Positions 1-9,922 are shown, counted from the first letter of the stretch. The stretch: DNA of 64,000 bases from Pseudomonadota bacterium (GCA_030148545.1 JASBTF010000002.1:485218-549217); one strand, 5' to 3'. Numbers and translations are program-made. Notes: a model not told the origin generated them from the sequence alone.

Positions 1-314
1 AAAAACTGCCGTGCAGAAAGTCCGCTAGCGCGAATAGCACTCAGCTCCTGTGTGCGGCTAAGGCGCGTAAAACTAATCAGCGTACCTAGCAAAATAGCAA
101 ACGGTGCCAGCTGCACCAACATGTCTGGTAGCTTAAGCACAGCAAGGTACAACGCACTTATCACGCTATCCTGCACATTACTGAGCCGACCCATCAGTTC
201 CAACACATCAATTAGGTAAATGAACGTTGCCAGCACCGCTGTGGTCAACAGTACTGTGCGCAAAAACTGTACGCCTAAGTAAAAGGATAGAGTGAGAGAA
301 AGTCGACGCTTCAT
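1..314 (-). CDS. lptG: LptG, LPS export permease (N-terminal part)
   Basis: Inner-membrane subunit of the LptB2FG transporter that extracts lipopolysaccharide for export. Only the first ~104 residues lie in the window; the gene runs off the left edge. The translation starts MKRRLSLTLSFYLGVQFLR and has the hydrophobic first helix, a second hydrophobic stretch (LVQLAPFAILLGTLISF) and the ELSAIRASGLS motif that is typical of YjgP/YjgQ proteins. Its ATG overlaps the stop codon of lptF (ATGA), so the two are translationally coupled. Assignment as G rather than F rests on the gene order. Confidence 0.85.
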   Translation of the reverse strand, partial: MKRRLSLTLSFYLGVQFLRTVLLTTAVLATFIYLIDVLELMGRLSNVQDSVISALYLAVLKLPDMLVQLAPFAILLGTLISFTRLSRTQELSAIRASGLSARQF

Positions 315-1387
315 CGCTGCTCTCCCATATATAGCCAGGTGAAAATAATCACCGCAGCAGGAATAAACCACTGTGCCTGCAGCACAACAGGCATACCTTG
401 CGCCGCCATGTTGTTCAGCGCCATCAGCAAGGCCTGTAAGCCAAACACAATCACACTACACATCAGCACTGGGCGCATACTGCTCATGCGTGGCGGTTGT
501 GGGCGAATCATAAAAATAGCCATCAAGCAGCCAAACATGAGCGGCAATAGTGGCCACAGCAAACGTTTGTGGAACTCTGCCTTAAACTCCATACGTTGTT
601 GTGGGCTAAGTTTTTCACCCAAACCACGTAGTTGGTACAGCGTGCGTTCGTCTGCTTCGGCAGTGCGTTCGGGCAGAGGGCCATAGCGTTGTGTAATGTC
701 TAGCGTGTGGCGTTCAAACTCCAGCATGCTCACGCGGTTCGGCGCCACATCTTGCCGAATCCCCTGTTCCAGCACCAACATTGGTTGGCCATTATCACTG
801 GCCACCACTTCGCCGTGGCGTGCCATCCACGTTACCGGTTGGGCCGGGTCGCGGCTGTCGTGCACTAACAATTGGCGCAAGCGGTTGTAACCATCACGTT
901 CGCGCATATACACCATCACCCCGTTACCCAGCTGGTTAAAGGTACCGGGCTGCACTAGTAGATGTGCTTCCTGGTGGCGGATTTTATGTTGCAGTTCTTT
1001 AAACTCAGTTTTGCTAATAGGGAGTGCCCACAAGTTAATAAAATAGCTCAGCGCCACCACCAACATGCTGGCAATCATCAGTGGTTGTACCAGCTGTTTG
1101 CGGCTATAGCCATGGGCAAACAGGCTGTTGAGTTCGTTATCATCGTGCCAGCGTTTAAGGGTAAGGGCGGTACCAATAAAAAACGCTAACGGCAAAATAA
1201 CTTGTAACAGCATAGGTACCAACAAACCAGTGAGTTGGAAAAAGACCATAATAGAAAGGCCTTTGTTCACAATCATGTCCAAAAAGCGCAGCGATTGCGT
1301 AAGCCACACAATCACTAACAATACCGTGGCAGTAAGCCCGCTCAGGTAAAGCGATTCTTTCAGGAAATAACTATTTAATCTGCGCAT
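311..1387 (-). CDS. lptF: LptF, LPS export permease
   Basis: YjgP/YjgQ family permease, 358 aa, partner of LptG in the LPS export complex. Hydrophobic helices lie near residues 15-35 and 50-75, then the conserved ELNSLFAHGYSRKQL coupling region, a periplasmic beta-jellyroll-like middle (about 120-270) and C-terminal helices. Length fits the family. Together with lptG and the lpx operon this shows a full LPS outer membrane. It is read toward lptG with a 4-nt overlap. Confidence 0.9.
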   Translation of the reverse strand: MRRLNSYFLKESLYLSGLTATVLLVIVWLTQSLRFLDMIVNKGLSIMVFFQLTGLLVPMLLQVILPLAFFIGTALTLKRWHDDNELNSLFAHGYSRKQLVQPLMIASMLVVALSYFINLWALPISKTEFKELQHKIRHQEAHLLVQPGTFNQLGNGVMVYMRERDGYNRLRQLLVHDSRDPAQPVTWMARHGEVVASDNGQPMLVLEQGIRQDVAPNRVSMLEFERHTLDITQRYGPLPERTAEADERTLYQLRGLGEKLSPQQRMEFKAEFHKRLLWPLLPLMFGCLMAIFMIRPQPPRMSSMRPVLMCSVIVFGLQALLMALNNMAAQGMPVVLQAQWFIPAAVIIFTWLYMGEQR

Positions 1388-1429
1388 AGAGTCACTCTTA
1401 TAGCCCGTAAGCTAGTTGTGCTTCAAGCA

Positions 1430-2530
1430 TCATGAGCCATCCATACGTGAGAGAATTGTCGCGGCTCGGTGTCGATACGTATGCCGTTGCTCGTAGTGTT
1501 TGCGTGCTGTTTGCGCTAATTTATCAGCTTCAGCTGGTGCTTTAATAAGTGAGCTTAACTTAGCCGACCAATCATCAATATCATCTGGTACGCACATCAT
1601 CACGTCGTCACCATCGGCAACCACTTCACGCAATACGGGTAAATCGGCACACAAAATGGCCTTACCATGTGCCATGTACTCAAACAGTTTGAGCGGACTA
1701 AACCAGCGCGCCAAATCACCACCAGTACCACCACGTACCGATTGGCTAAACGGCGCCAACGCCACATCAAATGTTTCTACAGTTTTAAAAGCTTGTTTGT
1801 GCGGTATATGTCCATGCCATGTAATGTTGTCGGTGGCTTTAGGCTGCCATTGTGCCACCTGTTCGGGCGTGCCCCCCAGTACATGAAACTCTAATTTGGG
1901 GTGCTTAGCTGCCAGTGGTACCAATGTTTCAATACCTTTGCCGGGGTATAGGTTACCCATAAAGCCAATGCGTTTTACTTCTTTAACGCGTTTTACTGTT
2001 TTGGCATCCACGGGTGGGGCAGCATCGTGCGCTACAATTACTTTCTCTGCCGGCAGGTTTAGCGTGGTTTGGTAGTACTGCCCCAATGCGCCAGATATCC
2101 CCACCAACCAACGAAAGTTTGGCCGCTTCACCGCATAACGCAGCATCCAACGGTTAAGCTTGCTATAGGGAGATAAATCTTGGTGTGCCTCAAACGCAGT
2201 GGGTAACCCAAGCAACGTGCAGAAAAACGCTGTCGCCATATCTCGTGTATAAACCAGCGAGATATCATCTTGCTGTACGGCCCATAGTGCTGCTTTTAGT
2301 GCCCAGCGGTAGCCATTAGCAATACCATCGGCACGTTTTAAGTTATGTACCTTATAGGTCGCCTCGGTGTTGTAGCCTTCGTGGTAGGCGGTCATGTCGT
2401 CGGTCAAAATAGGGGCCACAAGGGTAATGTCGCAGCCTAGTTCGGCAAAGCCGGCGCACTGGTAGTTCACTTGCACGCTACTGCCGTTGCGGCGTGGCAT
2501 GCGCCCCGAGTGGAGGTAAAGGATGTTCAT
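1430..2530 (-). CDS. Family 4 glycosyltransferase
   Basis: GT-B fold glycosyltransferase of 366 aa, probably acting on a surface polysaccharide or LPS sugar. The N-terminus (MNILYLHSGRMPRRNGSSVQ) is a typical acceptor-side Rossmann start. The C-terminal half has the GFMGNLYPGKGIETL segment and the nucleotide-sugar site SPLKLFEYMAHGKAILCADL with the GT4 glutamate region. Acceptor and donor cannot be told from sequence. There is no Shine-Dalgarno; a promoter with its -10 six nt before the ATG suggests a leaderless mRNA. Confidence 0.8.
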   Translation of the reverse strand: MNILYLHSGRMPRRNGSSVQVNYQCAGFAELGCDITLVAPILTDDMTAYHEGYNTEATYKVHNLKRADGIANGYRWALKAALWAVQQDDISLVYTRDMATAFFCTLLGLPTAFEAHQDLSPYSKLNRWMLRYAVKRPNFRWLVGISGALGQYYQTTLNLPAEKVIVAHDAAPPVDAKTVKRVKEVKRIGFMGNLYPGKGIETLVPLAAKHPKLEFHVLGGTPEQVAQWQPKATDNITWHGHIPHKQAFKTVETFDVALAPFSQSVRGGTGGDLARWFSPLKLFEYMAHGKAILCADLPVLREVVADGDDVMMCVPDDIDDWSAKLSSLIKAPAEADKLAQTARKHYEQRHTYRHRAATILSRMDGS

Positions 2531-2564
2531 ACCCGCAGTGTAGGGGAAGTGCTGTTATTTGCAA
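2531..2564 (-). promoter_or_regulatory. Promoter, probably leaderless start of glycosyltransferase
   Basis: On the minus strand: -35 TTGCAA (2559-2564), 16-nt spacer, -10 TACACT (2537-2542), then 6 nt to the ATG at 2530. That distance puts the transcription start at or within a base or two of the ATG. Confidence 0.6.
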
Positions 2565-2631
2565 CAAGAGTCTTGTTTTTACAACCTTACATGGTTAACG
2601 TAACGAGCATAATAAATGTATGGAGGCCAGC

Positions 2632-3585
2632 ATGGCAGCTCTCGCAAAACAAAATCCACAAGCAAAAAACTACCAATTTAAGGTGTGTACTGACTGCCCG
2701 TTGTGCCAAAGTACCCATACAGAAACGCTTTATAATGAGCCGTTTACCAAAGGTAAAACAGCGGGGTTTGTTTCTTCTTACTATCAATCTCGCGTCCCAA
2801 TGGAAAAATTAGCCGATGGTAATTACCATGTGCGCGAATGCACCGATTGTGGCTTTGCCTGGCAGGCCGAGGTGCTAGAGGGTGCAGGTATTAATGCATT
2901 ATATAGTGAGTGGATTGAACCGCAGGAGAGTTTGCGCAAACGGGAAAACCCGGGCACGACATTCTCCGCCAAACAAGCTAACGAGGTGGCGTTATTTTGC
3001 TTCCTCAAACACAAACAGCCGGCAGAGCTTAAGGTGATGGACTTTGGCACCGGATGGGGTAATTGGCCGATTATTGCCGCTGCCATGGGTGCCGATGCTT
3101 ATGGCGCTGAGCTGGACTCGCAGCGCCGTGCACGCTTTACTACCAAAGGTGTAAAGCCAGTAGAAGATATTTTTAACTGCACTGAACAGTTTGATGTAAT
3201 TAACAGCGACCAAGTTTTTGAACACCTTACCGAGCCGCTACCACTGCTTAAACAGTTGGTAAAGCTACTGAAAGATGATGGTGTATTGCGTATTTCCGTT
3301 CCAGATGGCACGAAGACGTTGAAGAAAATTCGGCAACAGGGCATGCAATATCAGCCTGCTAAAAATGCACTGCATCCGTTGGAACATGTACTGTGCTACC
3401 AACACCAGCATGTTATTGCGTTAGCCGCACAAGCTGGTTTGGTGCCTATTTCACCAATGCAGTTGTTTAAAGCTCAGCTAGAAAATTTGCGCCACGGCAG
3501 CTATAACATCAGCATGTTAGTGCGGGATATGTGGGCACAGCTGCGTAGTACGCGTATCATCTTCCAAAAGAAAAGCACCGCCTAA
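2632..3585 (+). CDS. SAM-dependent methyltransferase with N-terminal Cys pairs
   Basis: Class I methyltransferase of 317 aa. Motif I is VMDFGTGWGNW near residue 130, and FDVINSDQVFEHL is the acidic post-motif region of Methyltransf_23 proteins. The N-terminal quarter has CPLCQ and ECTDCGFAW, two CxxC pairs that probably bind zinc, as in sugar or cell-surface methyltransferases. The ATG at 2632 is preferred over 2620 because GGAGG lies 5 nt upstream of it. It is divergent from the glycosyltransferase, which suggests a shared role in surface glycan decoration. Substrate unknown. Confidence 0.75.
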   Translation: MAALAKQNPQAKNYQFKVCTDCPLCQSTHTETLYNEPFTKGKTAGFVSSYYQSRVPMEKLADGNYHVRECTDCGFAWQAEVLEGAGINALYSEWIEPQESLRKRENPGTTFSAKQANEVALFCFLKHKQPAELKVMDFGTGWGNWPIIAAAMGADAYGAELDSQRRARFTTKGVKPVEDIFNCTEQFDVINSDQVFEHLTEPLPLLKQLVKLLKDDGVLRISVPDGTKTLKKIRQQGMQYQPAKNALHPLEHVLCYQHQHVIALAAQAGLVPISPMQLFKAQLENLRHGSYNISMLVRDMWAQLRSTRIIFQKKSTA

Positions 3586-3597
3586 TCAGGCGGTGCT
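3574..3597. terminator. Hairpin between convergent genes
   Basis: CACCGCC / GGCGGTG inverted repeat that contains the stop codons of both converging genes. On the minus strand a T-rich run (TTTTCTTTT) follows, so it should terminate the minus-strand gene best. Confidence 0.65.
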
Positions 3598-3977
3598 GGA
3601 ATTACTTGTTTGCTGAGATATTTAGCATAGCGATCTGCGGTGTCTGCTAATACAGGCTTAACCAGATCAATTTTATAAGAGGTTTCGTAGGTGTTATTAA
3701 GCGTATCTAGCAAATCTTGAATAGTTTTTTCATCAACGATCACGTAAAAGCTTACCAAGGCATGGCTAATGCATTGCTTAACCTCAACATGGCCCGCATA
3801 AGTTGTAGAGTTGGTGATGTCTTCAATTTTCTGAGCGAGATCTCTGATCTTATCGCTTCTAACGGCACCTTTCACTCTAAATTGAATGAATGGGGGTAGG
3901 CCATCAATTTTTGCTTGAGGGGCTGATACAGGCTTGGGTTCAGCAAGCTGAAATAACTTGCGTAAAAAAGAAAACAT
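3582..3977 (-). CDS. Hypothetical small soluble protein
   Basis: 131-aa protein that I do not recognise. It starts MFSFLRKLFQL, then a short Pro/Ala linker (PKPVSAPQAKIDG) and a compact alpha/beta-like domain (FIQFRVKGAVRS to YAKYLSKQV). The start at 3977 has AAGGAG nine nt upstream; a longer frame exists but lacks a ribosome site. The N-terminal FLRKLF helix could be amphipathic and membrane-touching. It is convergent with the methyltransferase and overlaps its end by 4 nt. Confidence 0.55.
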   Translation of the reverse strand: MFSFLRKLFQLAEPKPVSAPQAKIDGLPPFIQFRVKGAVRSDKIRDLAQKIEDITNSTTYAGHVEVKQCISHALVSFYVIVDEKTIQDLLDTLNNTYETSYKIDLVKPVLADTADRYAKYLSKQVIPAPPD

Positions 3978-4045
3978 GACTAGTACTCCTTCCGAAGAGT
4001 AACCATAGTGTTGCTTCGGGATACAATTAACAGAGAGTAGAGTCA

Positions 4046-5143
4046 ATGGGATTTTCATGTGGAATTGTTGGATTGCCAAATGTAGGTAAATCCACACTGT
4101 TTAATGCGCTAACGCAAACAGCAAGCGCAGCGGCGGCTAATTTCCCGTTCTGCACTATTGAGCCAAACACCGGTATTGTCCCTGTGCCAGACAACCGCAT
4201 GGATACGCTGTGCGGCATTGTTAGTCCCGAAAAAAGTATCCCCACTAGTATGGAATTTGTGGATATTGCAGGCCTTGTTGCCGGCGCGCACGAGGGAGAG
4301 GGGCTGGGTAACCAGTTTTTGGCTAACATCCGCGAAGTATCGGCCATTGCCCATGTGGTACGTTGCTTTGAGGATGATGACATCACCCACGTAGATGGTG
4401 GTGTAGACCCACTACGCGATATTGAAACGATTGAAACCGAGCTCATGCTGGCAGACCTAGCAAGCCTCGATAAGCAAATCAGCGGTATTCAGAAAAAAGT
4501 AAAATCAGGTGATAAAACGCAAGCGCCACTGCTAGCTATTATGGAACGTGCACATGCATCGCTGTCAGACGGTAAGGCCGCGCGCACGGTGGAGCTAAGT
4601 GCAGAAAAAGCACCGTTAATGACATCACTTAACCTGCTGACCACCAAGCCGTTACTATACATTGCCAATGTGGCAGAGGGCGACTTGCCCGATGGTAATG
4701 CCTACAGCGCCAAGGTGCAGCAGCACGCTACCGCCCAAGGGGCGCAGTGCGTGGTTGTATGTGCAGCAATTGAGGCCGAGCTGGTAGGACTAGAAGATGC
4801 TGAGCGTGATGAGTACCTGAGCGCTCTAGGTCTAGAAGAACCAGGCCTGCACCGTGTAATCCGCGCTGGCTATGCCTTGCTAGACCTCATCACCTTCTTC
4901 ACCGCTGGTAAAAAGGAAGTACGCGCCTGGACCGTACGCCGCGGTAGTACCGCACCGCAAGCTGCTGGCCGTATTCATACCGATTTTGAGCGTGGCTTTA
5001 TCCGTGCCGAAACAGTTTCTTACGATGATTACACAGGTCTAGGTGGTGAAAACGCCGCGCGTGACGCTGGTAAACTGCGCCAAGAAGGCAAAAGCTACAT
5101 CGTACAAGATGGCGATGTGCTCCATTTTAAATTCAACGTTTAA
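4046..5143 (+). CDS. ychF: Obg-like ATPase YchF
   Basis: Universally conserved P-loop ATPase of the Obg group, 365 aa, associated with ribosomes and stress responses. Visible motifs: G1 [14 protein letters not shown], the switch region [11 protein letters not shown]3 [20 protein letters not shown], and NVAE in place of NKxD, which gives ATP rather than GTP preference. The C-terminal TGS domain is intact ([12 protein letters not shown] ... GFIRAE). Length is normal. Confidence 0.95.
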   Translation: MGFSCGIVGLPNVGKSTLFNALTQTASAAAANFPFCTIEPNTGIVPVPDNRMDTLCGIVSPEKSIPTSMEFVDIAGLVAGAHEGEGLGNQFLANIREVSAIAHVVRCFEDDDITHVDGGVDPLRDIETIETELMLADLASLDKQISGIQKKVKSGDKTQAPLLAIMERAHASLSDGKAARTVELSAEKAPLMTSLNLLTTKPLLYIANVAEGDLPDGNAYSAKVQQHATAQGAQCVVVCAAIEAELVGLEDAERDEYLSALGLEEPGLHRVIRAGYALLDLITFFTAGKKEVRAWTVRRGSTAPQAAGRIHTDFERGFIRAETVSYDDYTGLGGENAARDAGKLRQEGKSYIVQDGDVLHFKFNV

Positions 5144-5185
5144 GTACAGTAAAAGTCGTTGAAAGAATAAAAAAAGAAGGATACA

Positions 5186-5707
5186 GTGCGACCTATGAAA
5201 CACATATTTGCTGCTTTAATTTTGGGTTTCGGTATTGCTGCACAAGCTGCCGATGATGTTAAAATCGCTGTGCTCGACGCACAGGAAGTAATTAACAATA
5301 CCAACGCTGCTAAGCGTGCGGTGGAGGCTCTAAAAAGCCGCCAAGCTGAAGCACAAAAGCAGATCGAAGACCTAGAAGCCCCACTAATTTCCCGCCGTGA
5401 AGAGCTGGAGCGTAAGCGTAGCGCCATGACCCAAGAGCAGTTCTTGGAAGCACAAAGTGGCCTACGTCGCGATATCAACCAATTCCGTGCCGAAGCACAA
5501 AACATTCAAGAATCTCTAGACCGTGAGCAACTGCGCCTCCGTCGCGAGATTGCTGAAACCGTAAAACAAGAGGTGGAAGCTATGTCCGCCGAGCGTAACT
5601 ACACCATTGTATTGCCAAAAGGCTTGGTGTTCTTTGCGGTGGATAGCGTGGATATTTCTAGCGAGGTGCTTAAGCGCGCTAACGCTAAGCTGGACGCTAA
5701 CCAGTAA
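5186..5707 (+). CDS. skp: OmpH/Skp family periplasmic chaperone
   Basis: Trimeric chaperone that carries unfolded outer-membrane proteins to the BAM complex. It has a signal peptide ending near AAQA|ADD, then a coiled-coil-rich middle (residues ~40-140, with many Lys, Glu and Arg) and the short beta C-terminus (YTIVLPKGLVFFAVDSVDIS). The GTG start at 5186 is favoured because GAAGGA lies about 5 nt upstream; the ATG at 5195 is too far from it. It precedes lpxD, the usual order, although bamA, which normally precedes it, is not here. Confidence 0.85.
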   Translation: MRPMKHIFAALILGFGIAAQAADDVKIAVLDAQEVINNTNAAKRAVEALKSRQAEAQKQIEDLEAPLISRREELERKRSAMTQEQFLEAQSGLRRDINQFRAEAQNIQESLDREQLRLRREIAETVKQEVEAMSAERNYTIVLPKGLVFFAVDSVDISSEVLKRANAKLDANQ

Positions 5708-5734
5708 GCTTGCGCCACCCAAAAGGGAGCAAAA

Positions 5735-6661
5735 ATGGCTATTACCATGGAGAAAATTGCCACAACACTGGGGGTAGAGCCCCCAGTTGTTGATTTTACG
5801 GCTTCTCATGCCGCCCCACTGGAGGAGGCAACATCAACAGCTCTGAGCTTCTTTTTCGATAAATCACAAGCCGATTTTGCCAGCCAAACACAGGCTGGTG
5901 TGGTGGTCACCACCGCTGATTTGGCAAGTACACTGCCAGCACAAACACACAAATTGGTTGTGGAAAATCCACGCGCAACTATGCCTCAGGTGCTTGCCTT
6001 ATTTGCCCCAGTGGCGCCACAAGCTGGTGTTCACCCCACTGCTGTTGTGGATGAAACTGCAACGGTAGCTGCTAGCGCTTATGTGGGCCCACACTGCGTT
6101 ATTGGCCCTAACGTACATGTGGGTGAAGGTACAGTTATTCTTGGCCAAGCATGGCTTGCACATTGCCGCATTGGCGCACGCGTTTTGTTGCATCCTGGTG
6201 TGCGTATTGGTACGGATGGTTTCGGCTTTGTGCCCGGTGCAGAGGGGGCAAATAAAATCCCTCACGTTGGCACGGTAGAAGTTGGTGATGATGTAGAAAT
6301 TGGCGCCAACAGCACGATTGATCGTGGCACCATGGGCGCTACACGTATTGGCCCAGGCAGCAAGCTAGATAACCAGGTACAGGTAGCGCACAACGTAACT
6401 ATTGGTGCGCATTGTCTCATAGCCGCACAGGTGGGGCTAGCTGGTAGCTGTACTTTGGGTAACGGCTGCATGCTGGGTGGCCAAGTGGGCGTTGCCGACC
6501 ATGTTGAACTGGCCGATGGCACCACAGTAGCCGGTGGTAGCGGTGTTACCAAAAGCATTACCGAACCTAAGCAAACATGGGCCGGTTTACCAGCACAGCC
6601 TATGAAAAACTGGCGCCGCGAAGTAGTAGCGCTGCGTCAATTGACCAAAAAGGGAGCGTAA
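5735..6661 (+). CDS. lpxD: LpxD, UDP-3-O-acylglucosamine N-acyltransferase
   Basis: Third step of lipid A synthesis, adding the N-linked acyl chain. The 308-aa protein has the N-terminal uridine-binding domain, then a left-handed beta helix with many hexapeptide repeats ([14 protein letters not shown]), and the [14 protein letters not shown] segment with the catalytic His. SD AAGGGAG lies just upstream of the ATG. Second gene of the skp-lpxD-fabZ-lpxA-lpxI-lpxB operon. Confidence 0.95.
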   Translation: MAITMEKIATTLGVEPPVVDFTASHAAPLEEATSTALSFFFDKSQADFASQTQAGVVVTTADLASTLPAQTHKLVVENPRATMPQVLALFAPVAPQAGVHPTAVVDETATVAASAYVGPHCVIGPNVHVGEGTVILGQAWLAHCRIGARVLLHPGVRIGTDGFGFVPGAEGANKIPHVGTVEVGDDVEIGANSTIDRGTMGATRIGPGSKLDNQVQVAHNVTIGAHCLIAAQVGLAGSCTLGNGCMLGGQVGVADHVELADGTTVAGGSGVTKSITEPKQTWAGLPAQPMKNWRREVVALRQLTKKGA

Positions 6662-6664
6662 CCC

Positions 6665-7117
6665 ATGCCACAAACGCTAACCAAAACCCAAATTGAGCAA
6701 CATTTACCGCACCGTGAGCCTATTTTAATGGTGGATGAAGTTACAGACTGGCAGGCGGATGATTACCTTACCTCCACGTGCTTTTTTGGCGAGGATCACA
6801 GCGCATTTAGCGGCCATTTTCCCGGTAACCCTATTTTGCCCGGTGTATTGCAGGTAGAGGCCTTGGCACAGGCTTCAGCACTACTCGTAGCGCTTAGCCG
6901 TGGCTATACCACCGCCGATGCTAACTACCTGTTTGCCGCTATCGAAAATGCGCGTTTTAAACAGGTTGTAAAACCAAACACAACGCTTACTTGGCGTATC
7001 AAATATCACCAGCACCGTGGTGACCTATATAAATTTAATGCCGAGGCACATACACCCGATGGTGTGAGCGCTTCAGCCCAACTCACTGCGAAAGTTGTAC
7101 GACATGAAAAATCCTAA
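6665..7117 (+). CDS. fabZ: FabZ, 3-hydroxyacyl-ACP dehydratase
   Basis: Dehydrates 3-hydroxyacyl-ACP in fatty acid elongation, competing with LpxA and LpxD for the same acyl-ACP pool. The 150-aa hotdog fold has the catalytic His/Glu segments LPHREPILMVDEV and HFPGNPILPGVLQVEALAQ. It starts 3 nt after lpxD and overlaps lpxA by 14 nt, so balanced expression with lipid A synthesis is likely. Confidence 0.95.
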   Translation: MPQTLTKTQIEQHLPHREPILMVDEVTDWQADDYLTSTCFFGEDHSAFSGHFPGNPILPGVLQVEALAQASALLVALSRGYTTADANYLFAAIENARFKQVVKPNTTLTWRIKYHQHRGDLYKFNAEAHTPDGVSASAQLTAKVVRHEKS

Positions 7118-7898
7118 TATTCACCCAACTGCCATTATCGATCCTTCTGCCCAGCTAGCGGCAGATGTTACTGTTGGTGCCTATAGCATTATTGGGGCAG
7201 AAGTAACTATTGGTAGCGGCACAGTGGTGGACCACCATGTGGAAATTCACAGCGGTACAGTTATGGGTGCCCGCAATAAAATTGGTAGTTTTAGTAGCCT
7301 AGGTGGTGTGCCACAGCACAAAACATATCAAGGCGAACCAACGCATTTGGTTATTGGTGACGATAATGAAATTCGCGAGCACGTGGTCATTCACCGCGGC
7401 TCTCAGGTAGATGGATGGGGTACCACAAAAATTGGCAACAATTGCTACATTATGGCGCAAACCCACATTGGGCACGATTGCCAACTGGCCGATAATGTAA
7501 CCCTTACCACCGGTGCGGCACTTGCCGGCCACTGTCAAGTGGCCGAAGGCGTTTTGCTGGGCGGCAAGTGCGGCTTGCACCAGTTTGTCCGCGTAGGTCG
7601 TTGGGCCATGGTAGGTGGCCAAAGTACGGTAGCGCACGATGTACCGCCGTTTTGTATTGCTGTTGGTAATCGCGCCAAGCTGGAAGGCTTGAACCTAGTA
7701 GGGCTAAAGCGTCGTAATATTCCGCGTGAGACACGCGTTATGCTGCAAGCCGCCTTCGATGAATTATTCCGCGAAGATGGCGAAGTATTTGCCGACCGCT
7801 TAGACCAAGTTGCTAGCGATTATGGCGAAGTTTCAGAAGTTCAGGAGCTGATTGACTTTGCCCGCGGTACCAAACGCAAATTGACCCAAGGTGCCTAA
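7104..7898 (+). CDS. lpxA: LpxA, UDP-GlcNAc acyltransferase
   Basis: First committed step of lipid A synthesis. The 264-aa protein consists of hexapeptide beta-helix coils, the HRGS acyl-binding strip (REHVVIHRGS), the catalytic His in YIMAQTHIGHDC, and a C-terminal helical domain. The ATG at 7104 is chosen over an upstream TTG because it gives the normal LpxA N-terminus (MKNPNIHPTAIIDPSA). Confidence 0.95.
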   Translation: MKNPNIHPTAIIDPSAQLAADVTVGAYSIIGAEVTIGSGTVVDHHVEIHSGTVMGARNKIGSFSSLGGVPQHKTYQGEPTHLVIGDDNEIREHVVIHRGSQVDGWGTTKIGNNCYIMAQTHIGHDCQLADNVTLTTGAALAGHCQVAEGVLLGGKCGLHQFVRVGRWAMVGGQSTVAHDVPPFCIAVGNRAKLEGLNLVGLKRRNIPRETRVMLQAAFDELFREDGEVFADRLDQVASDYGEVSEVQELIDFARGTKRKLTQGA

Positions 7899-8810
7899 AT
7901 GAATAGTGCAGCTGCTCCTATCCAAGCGCCCGTAGCTATTTTAGCGGGTGGTGGAGCTTTGCCAAGCATGGTTGCGCAAGCCCTGCAAGCCGAGCATGGT
8001 GTAGCAGCGGAAGATATTCGCATTATTACCTTTACCGAACAGCCACAGCCAACTGCATTGCCAGAGGATTTAACGCAGCGTGAATACCCGCTAGGCGAGG
8101 TGCATCAAATTTTTGATGACTTAAAATATTACGGCATTAAATCTGTTGTGCTGTGCGGTCGTATTGCGCGGCCAAAATTGTTCTCGCTAAAGCTCGATAA
8201 AACTGCACGGCGCATTTTATTTGGCGATGCTGGTGCATCGGCATGGATCAGCACCGTATGCCGACTTATGCCGAATATCGGCACCGCAGAGCAGCCACCG
8301 CAGTTGAGACATGATAACGCCTTGCTGGAAGCTGCAAAGCGCGAACTAGAGCGCCAAGGTATAACCCTTGTTGCACCGCATAATATTGTGCCAAATATTC
8401 TGGCAAAAGATAAAAATTACAGTGAGTTATCCATTTCTAAAGCGCAAGAAACTGATATCGAACTCGGTTTCCAAGCATTAAAAGACCTCGCCGTGGTCGA
8501 TGTTGGCCAGTCAATTATCATTAAAAATCAAACAATTATTGGTATCGAGGCGGTAGAAGGCACCACGCAGCTTATTAGCCGGTGTGCACCCTTGCGGGAG
8601 TCGGGCGGGTTGCTTATTAAAGGGGTGAAGCCAAACCAAAACAAAGAGTTAGATGTGCCAACTGTCGGCCCAGATACATTGCAAGACCTCGCCAAACACG
8701 GCTACGATGGCTTAGTCGTTCAAGCTGGGGAAACACAAATTATTGATTTAGATCAATGTGTTAAAGTGGCAAAGCAGCATAATCTGATCTTTAGTGGGTG
8801 GCGTGCATGA
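7899..8810 (+). CDS. lpxI: LpxI, UDP-2,3-diacylglucosamine pyrophosphatase
   Basis: Alphaproteobacterial replacement for LpxH; hydrolyses UDP-2,3-diacyl-glucosamine to lipid X. The 303-aa protein matches the LpxI (DUF1009) family: AILAGGGALPSMVAQAL at the N-terminus, LCGRIARPKLFSLKLD, and the C-terminal catalytic domain (VDVGQSIIIKNQTIIGIEA, GLLIKGVKPNQNKELDVPTV). The stop overlaps lpxB (ATGA). The presence of LpxI instead of LpxH supports the alphaproteobacterial assignment. Confidence 0.93.
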   Translation: MNSAAAPIQAPVAILAGGGALPSMVAQALQAEHGVAAEDIRIITFTEQPQPTALPEDLTQREYPLGEVHQIFDDLKYYGIKSVVLCGRIARPKLFSLKLDKTARRILFGDAGASAWISTVCRLMPNIGTAEQPPQLRHDNALLEAAKRELERQGITLVAPHNIVPNILAKDKNYSELSISKAQETDIELGFQALKDLAVVDVGQSIIIKNQTIIGIEAVEGTTQLISRCAPLRESGGLLIKGVKPNQNKELDVPTVGPDTLQDLAKHGYDGLVVQAGETQIIDLDQCVKVAKQHNLIFSGWRA

Positions 8811-9922
8811 GCATGCTCATCATTGCTGGTGAACCTTCGGCCGATCAGCTGGCTGCCCCCGTATATGCCAAGCTGAGTAAGCTTTTCCCTAATTTAAATA
8901 TTACTGGTGTAGGTGGCCCAGCCATGGCGGAGCATGGCTTTAAAAGCTTGTTCCCAATGGAAGAATTAAGCCTTATGGGGCTTACGGAAATCATTCCTCA
9001 TCTGCCGAATATATTTAAAAGAATTAAAGAGTTAGAAGATTATGTGCTGGCAAACAACATTAAGCTGGTGCTCACAGTTGATACGCAAGAGTTTAGCTAC
9101 CACCTTGCCAAGCGTTTGGCTCCTCATGGTGTAAACTGTGTGCAGTTAGTCGCGCCAACTGTGTGGGCATGGCGCCCCGGGCGTGCACAAAAATATGCTA
9201 AATATTTTAAACATATATTAAGTATTCTTCCGTTTGAAGATGAGCATTTTAAACCCCATGGTGTGGATGTAACCTATGTAGGTAACCCTGTGGCACAGCG
9301 CATGGCTAAATGGCAAAAAACAGCACCACTGGCGCCAGCAACACCAATGCGTATTGCTGTGCTGCCAGGTAGCCGTGGTGGTGAATGGCGGCGTTTGCTG
9401 CCTCGGTTTATGACGGCTATTTCCCGCATACGCTTGCGCCGTGGACGTTTGCCAATTGTGGTACCCATTGCTGATACACGCCACCGTGAGTGGGCTAAAA
9501 AGCTGTCCGAGCTAGGCGGTGTGGAAATTGTGGAAGGGGAAAACCGCTGGCCTGCATTGCAAGAATGTCGTGTGGCATTAGCGGCTTCGGGTACAGCTAA
9601 TTTAGAGCTCGCTATGTTGGGTGTTCCAATGGTGGTGGGTTATCGTGTGGCTGATACCACGGCAGCAATTGGTAAGCACCTAGTAAAAATTCCGTATATT
9701 AGCCCGGTAAATTGGGTGGCTGGCAAAGCTGTGGTGCCAGAGCTTGTGCAAGGCGCCTGTACCGCAACAGCTTTGGCTACAGCGCTTCGTCCGTTAATTG
9801 AGCAAGATGCTTTGTGGCACCAGCAAGCTGAACAGCTGGCGTTGGTGCGTAATAAATTACTGGTTAAACAAGACCCTGCTGACCTTATTTGCGACGTTCT
9901 GGCGCAATATTTACAAGTTTAA
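8807..9922 (+). CDS. lpxB: LpxB, lipid A disaccharide synthase
   Basis: GT19 glycosyltransferase that joins lipid X to UDP-diacylglucosamine. The 371-aa protein has IIAGEPSADQLAAPVYAKL at the N-terminus, VAPTVWAWRPGRAQ, VLPGSRGGEWRRLLP and the C-terminal ASGTANLELAMLGVPMVVGY. The ATG at 8807 overlaps the lpxI stop. Last gene of the operon. Confidence 0.95.
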   Translation: MSMLIIAGEPSADQLAAPVYAKLSKLFPNLNITGVGGPAMAEHGFKSLFPMEELSLMGLTEIIPHLPNIFKRIKELEDYVLANNIKLVLTVDTQEFSYHLAKRLAPHGVNCVQLVAPTVWAWRPGRAQKYAKYFKHILSILPFEDEHFKPHGVDVTYVGNPVAQRMAKWQKTAPLAPATPMRIAVLPGSRGGEWRRLLPRFMTAISRIRLRRGRLPIVVPIADTRHREWAKKLSELGGVEIVEGENRWPALQECRVALAASGTANLELAMLGVPMVVGYRVADTTAAIGKHLVKIPYISPVNWVAGKAVVPELVQGACTATALATALRPLIEQDALWHQQAEQLALVRNKLLVKQDPADLICDVLAQYLQV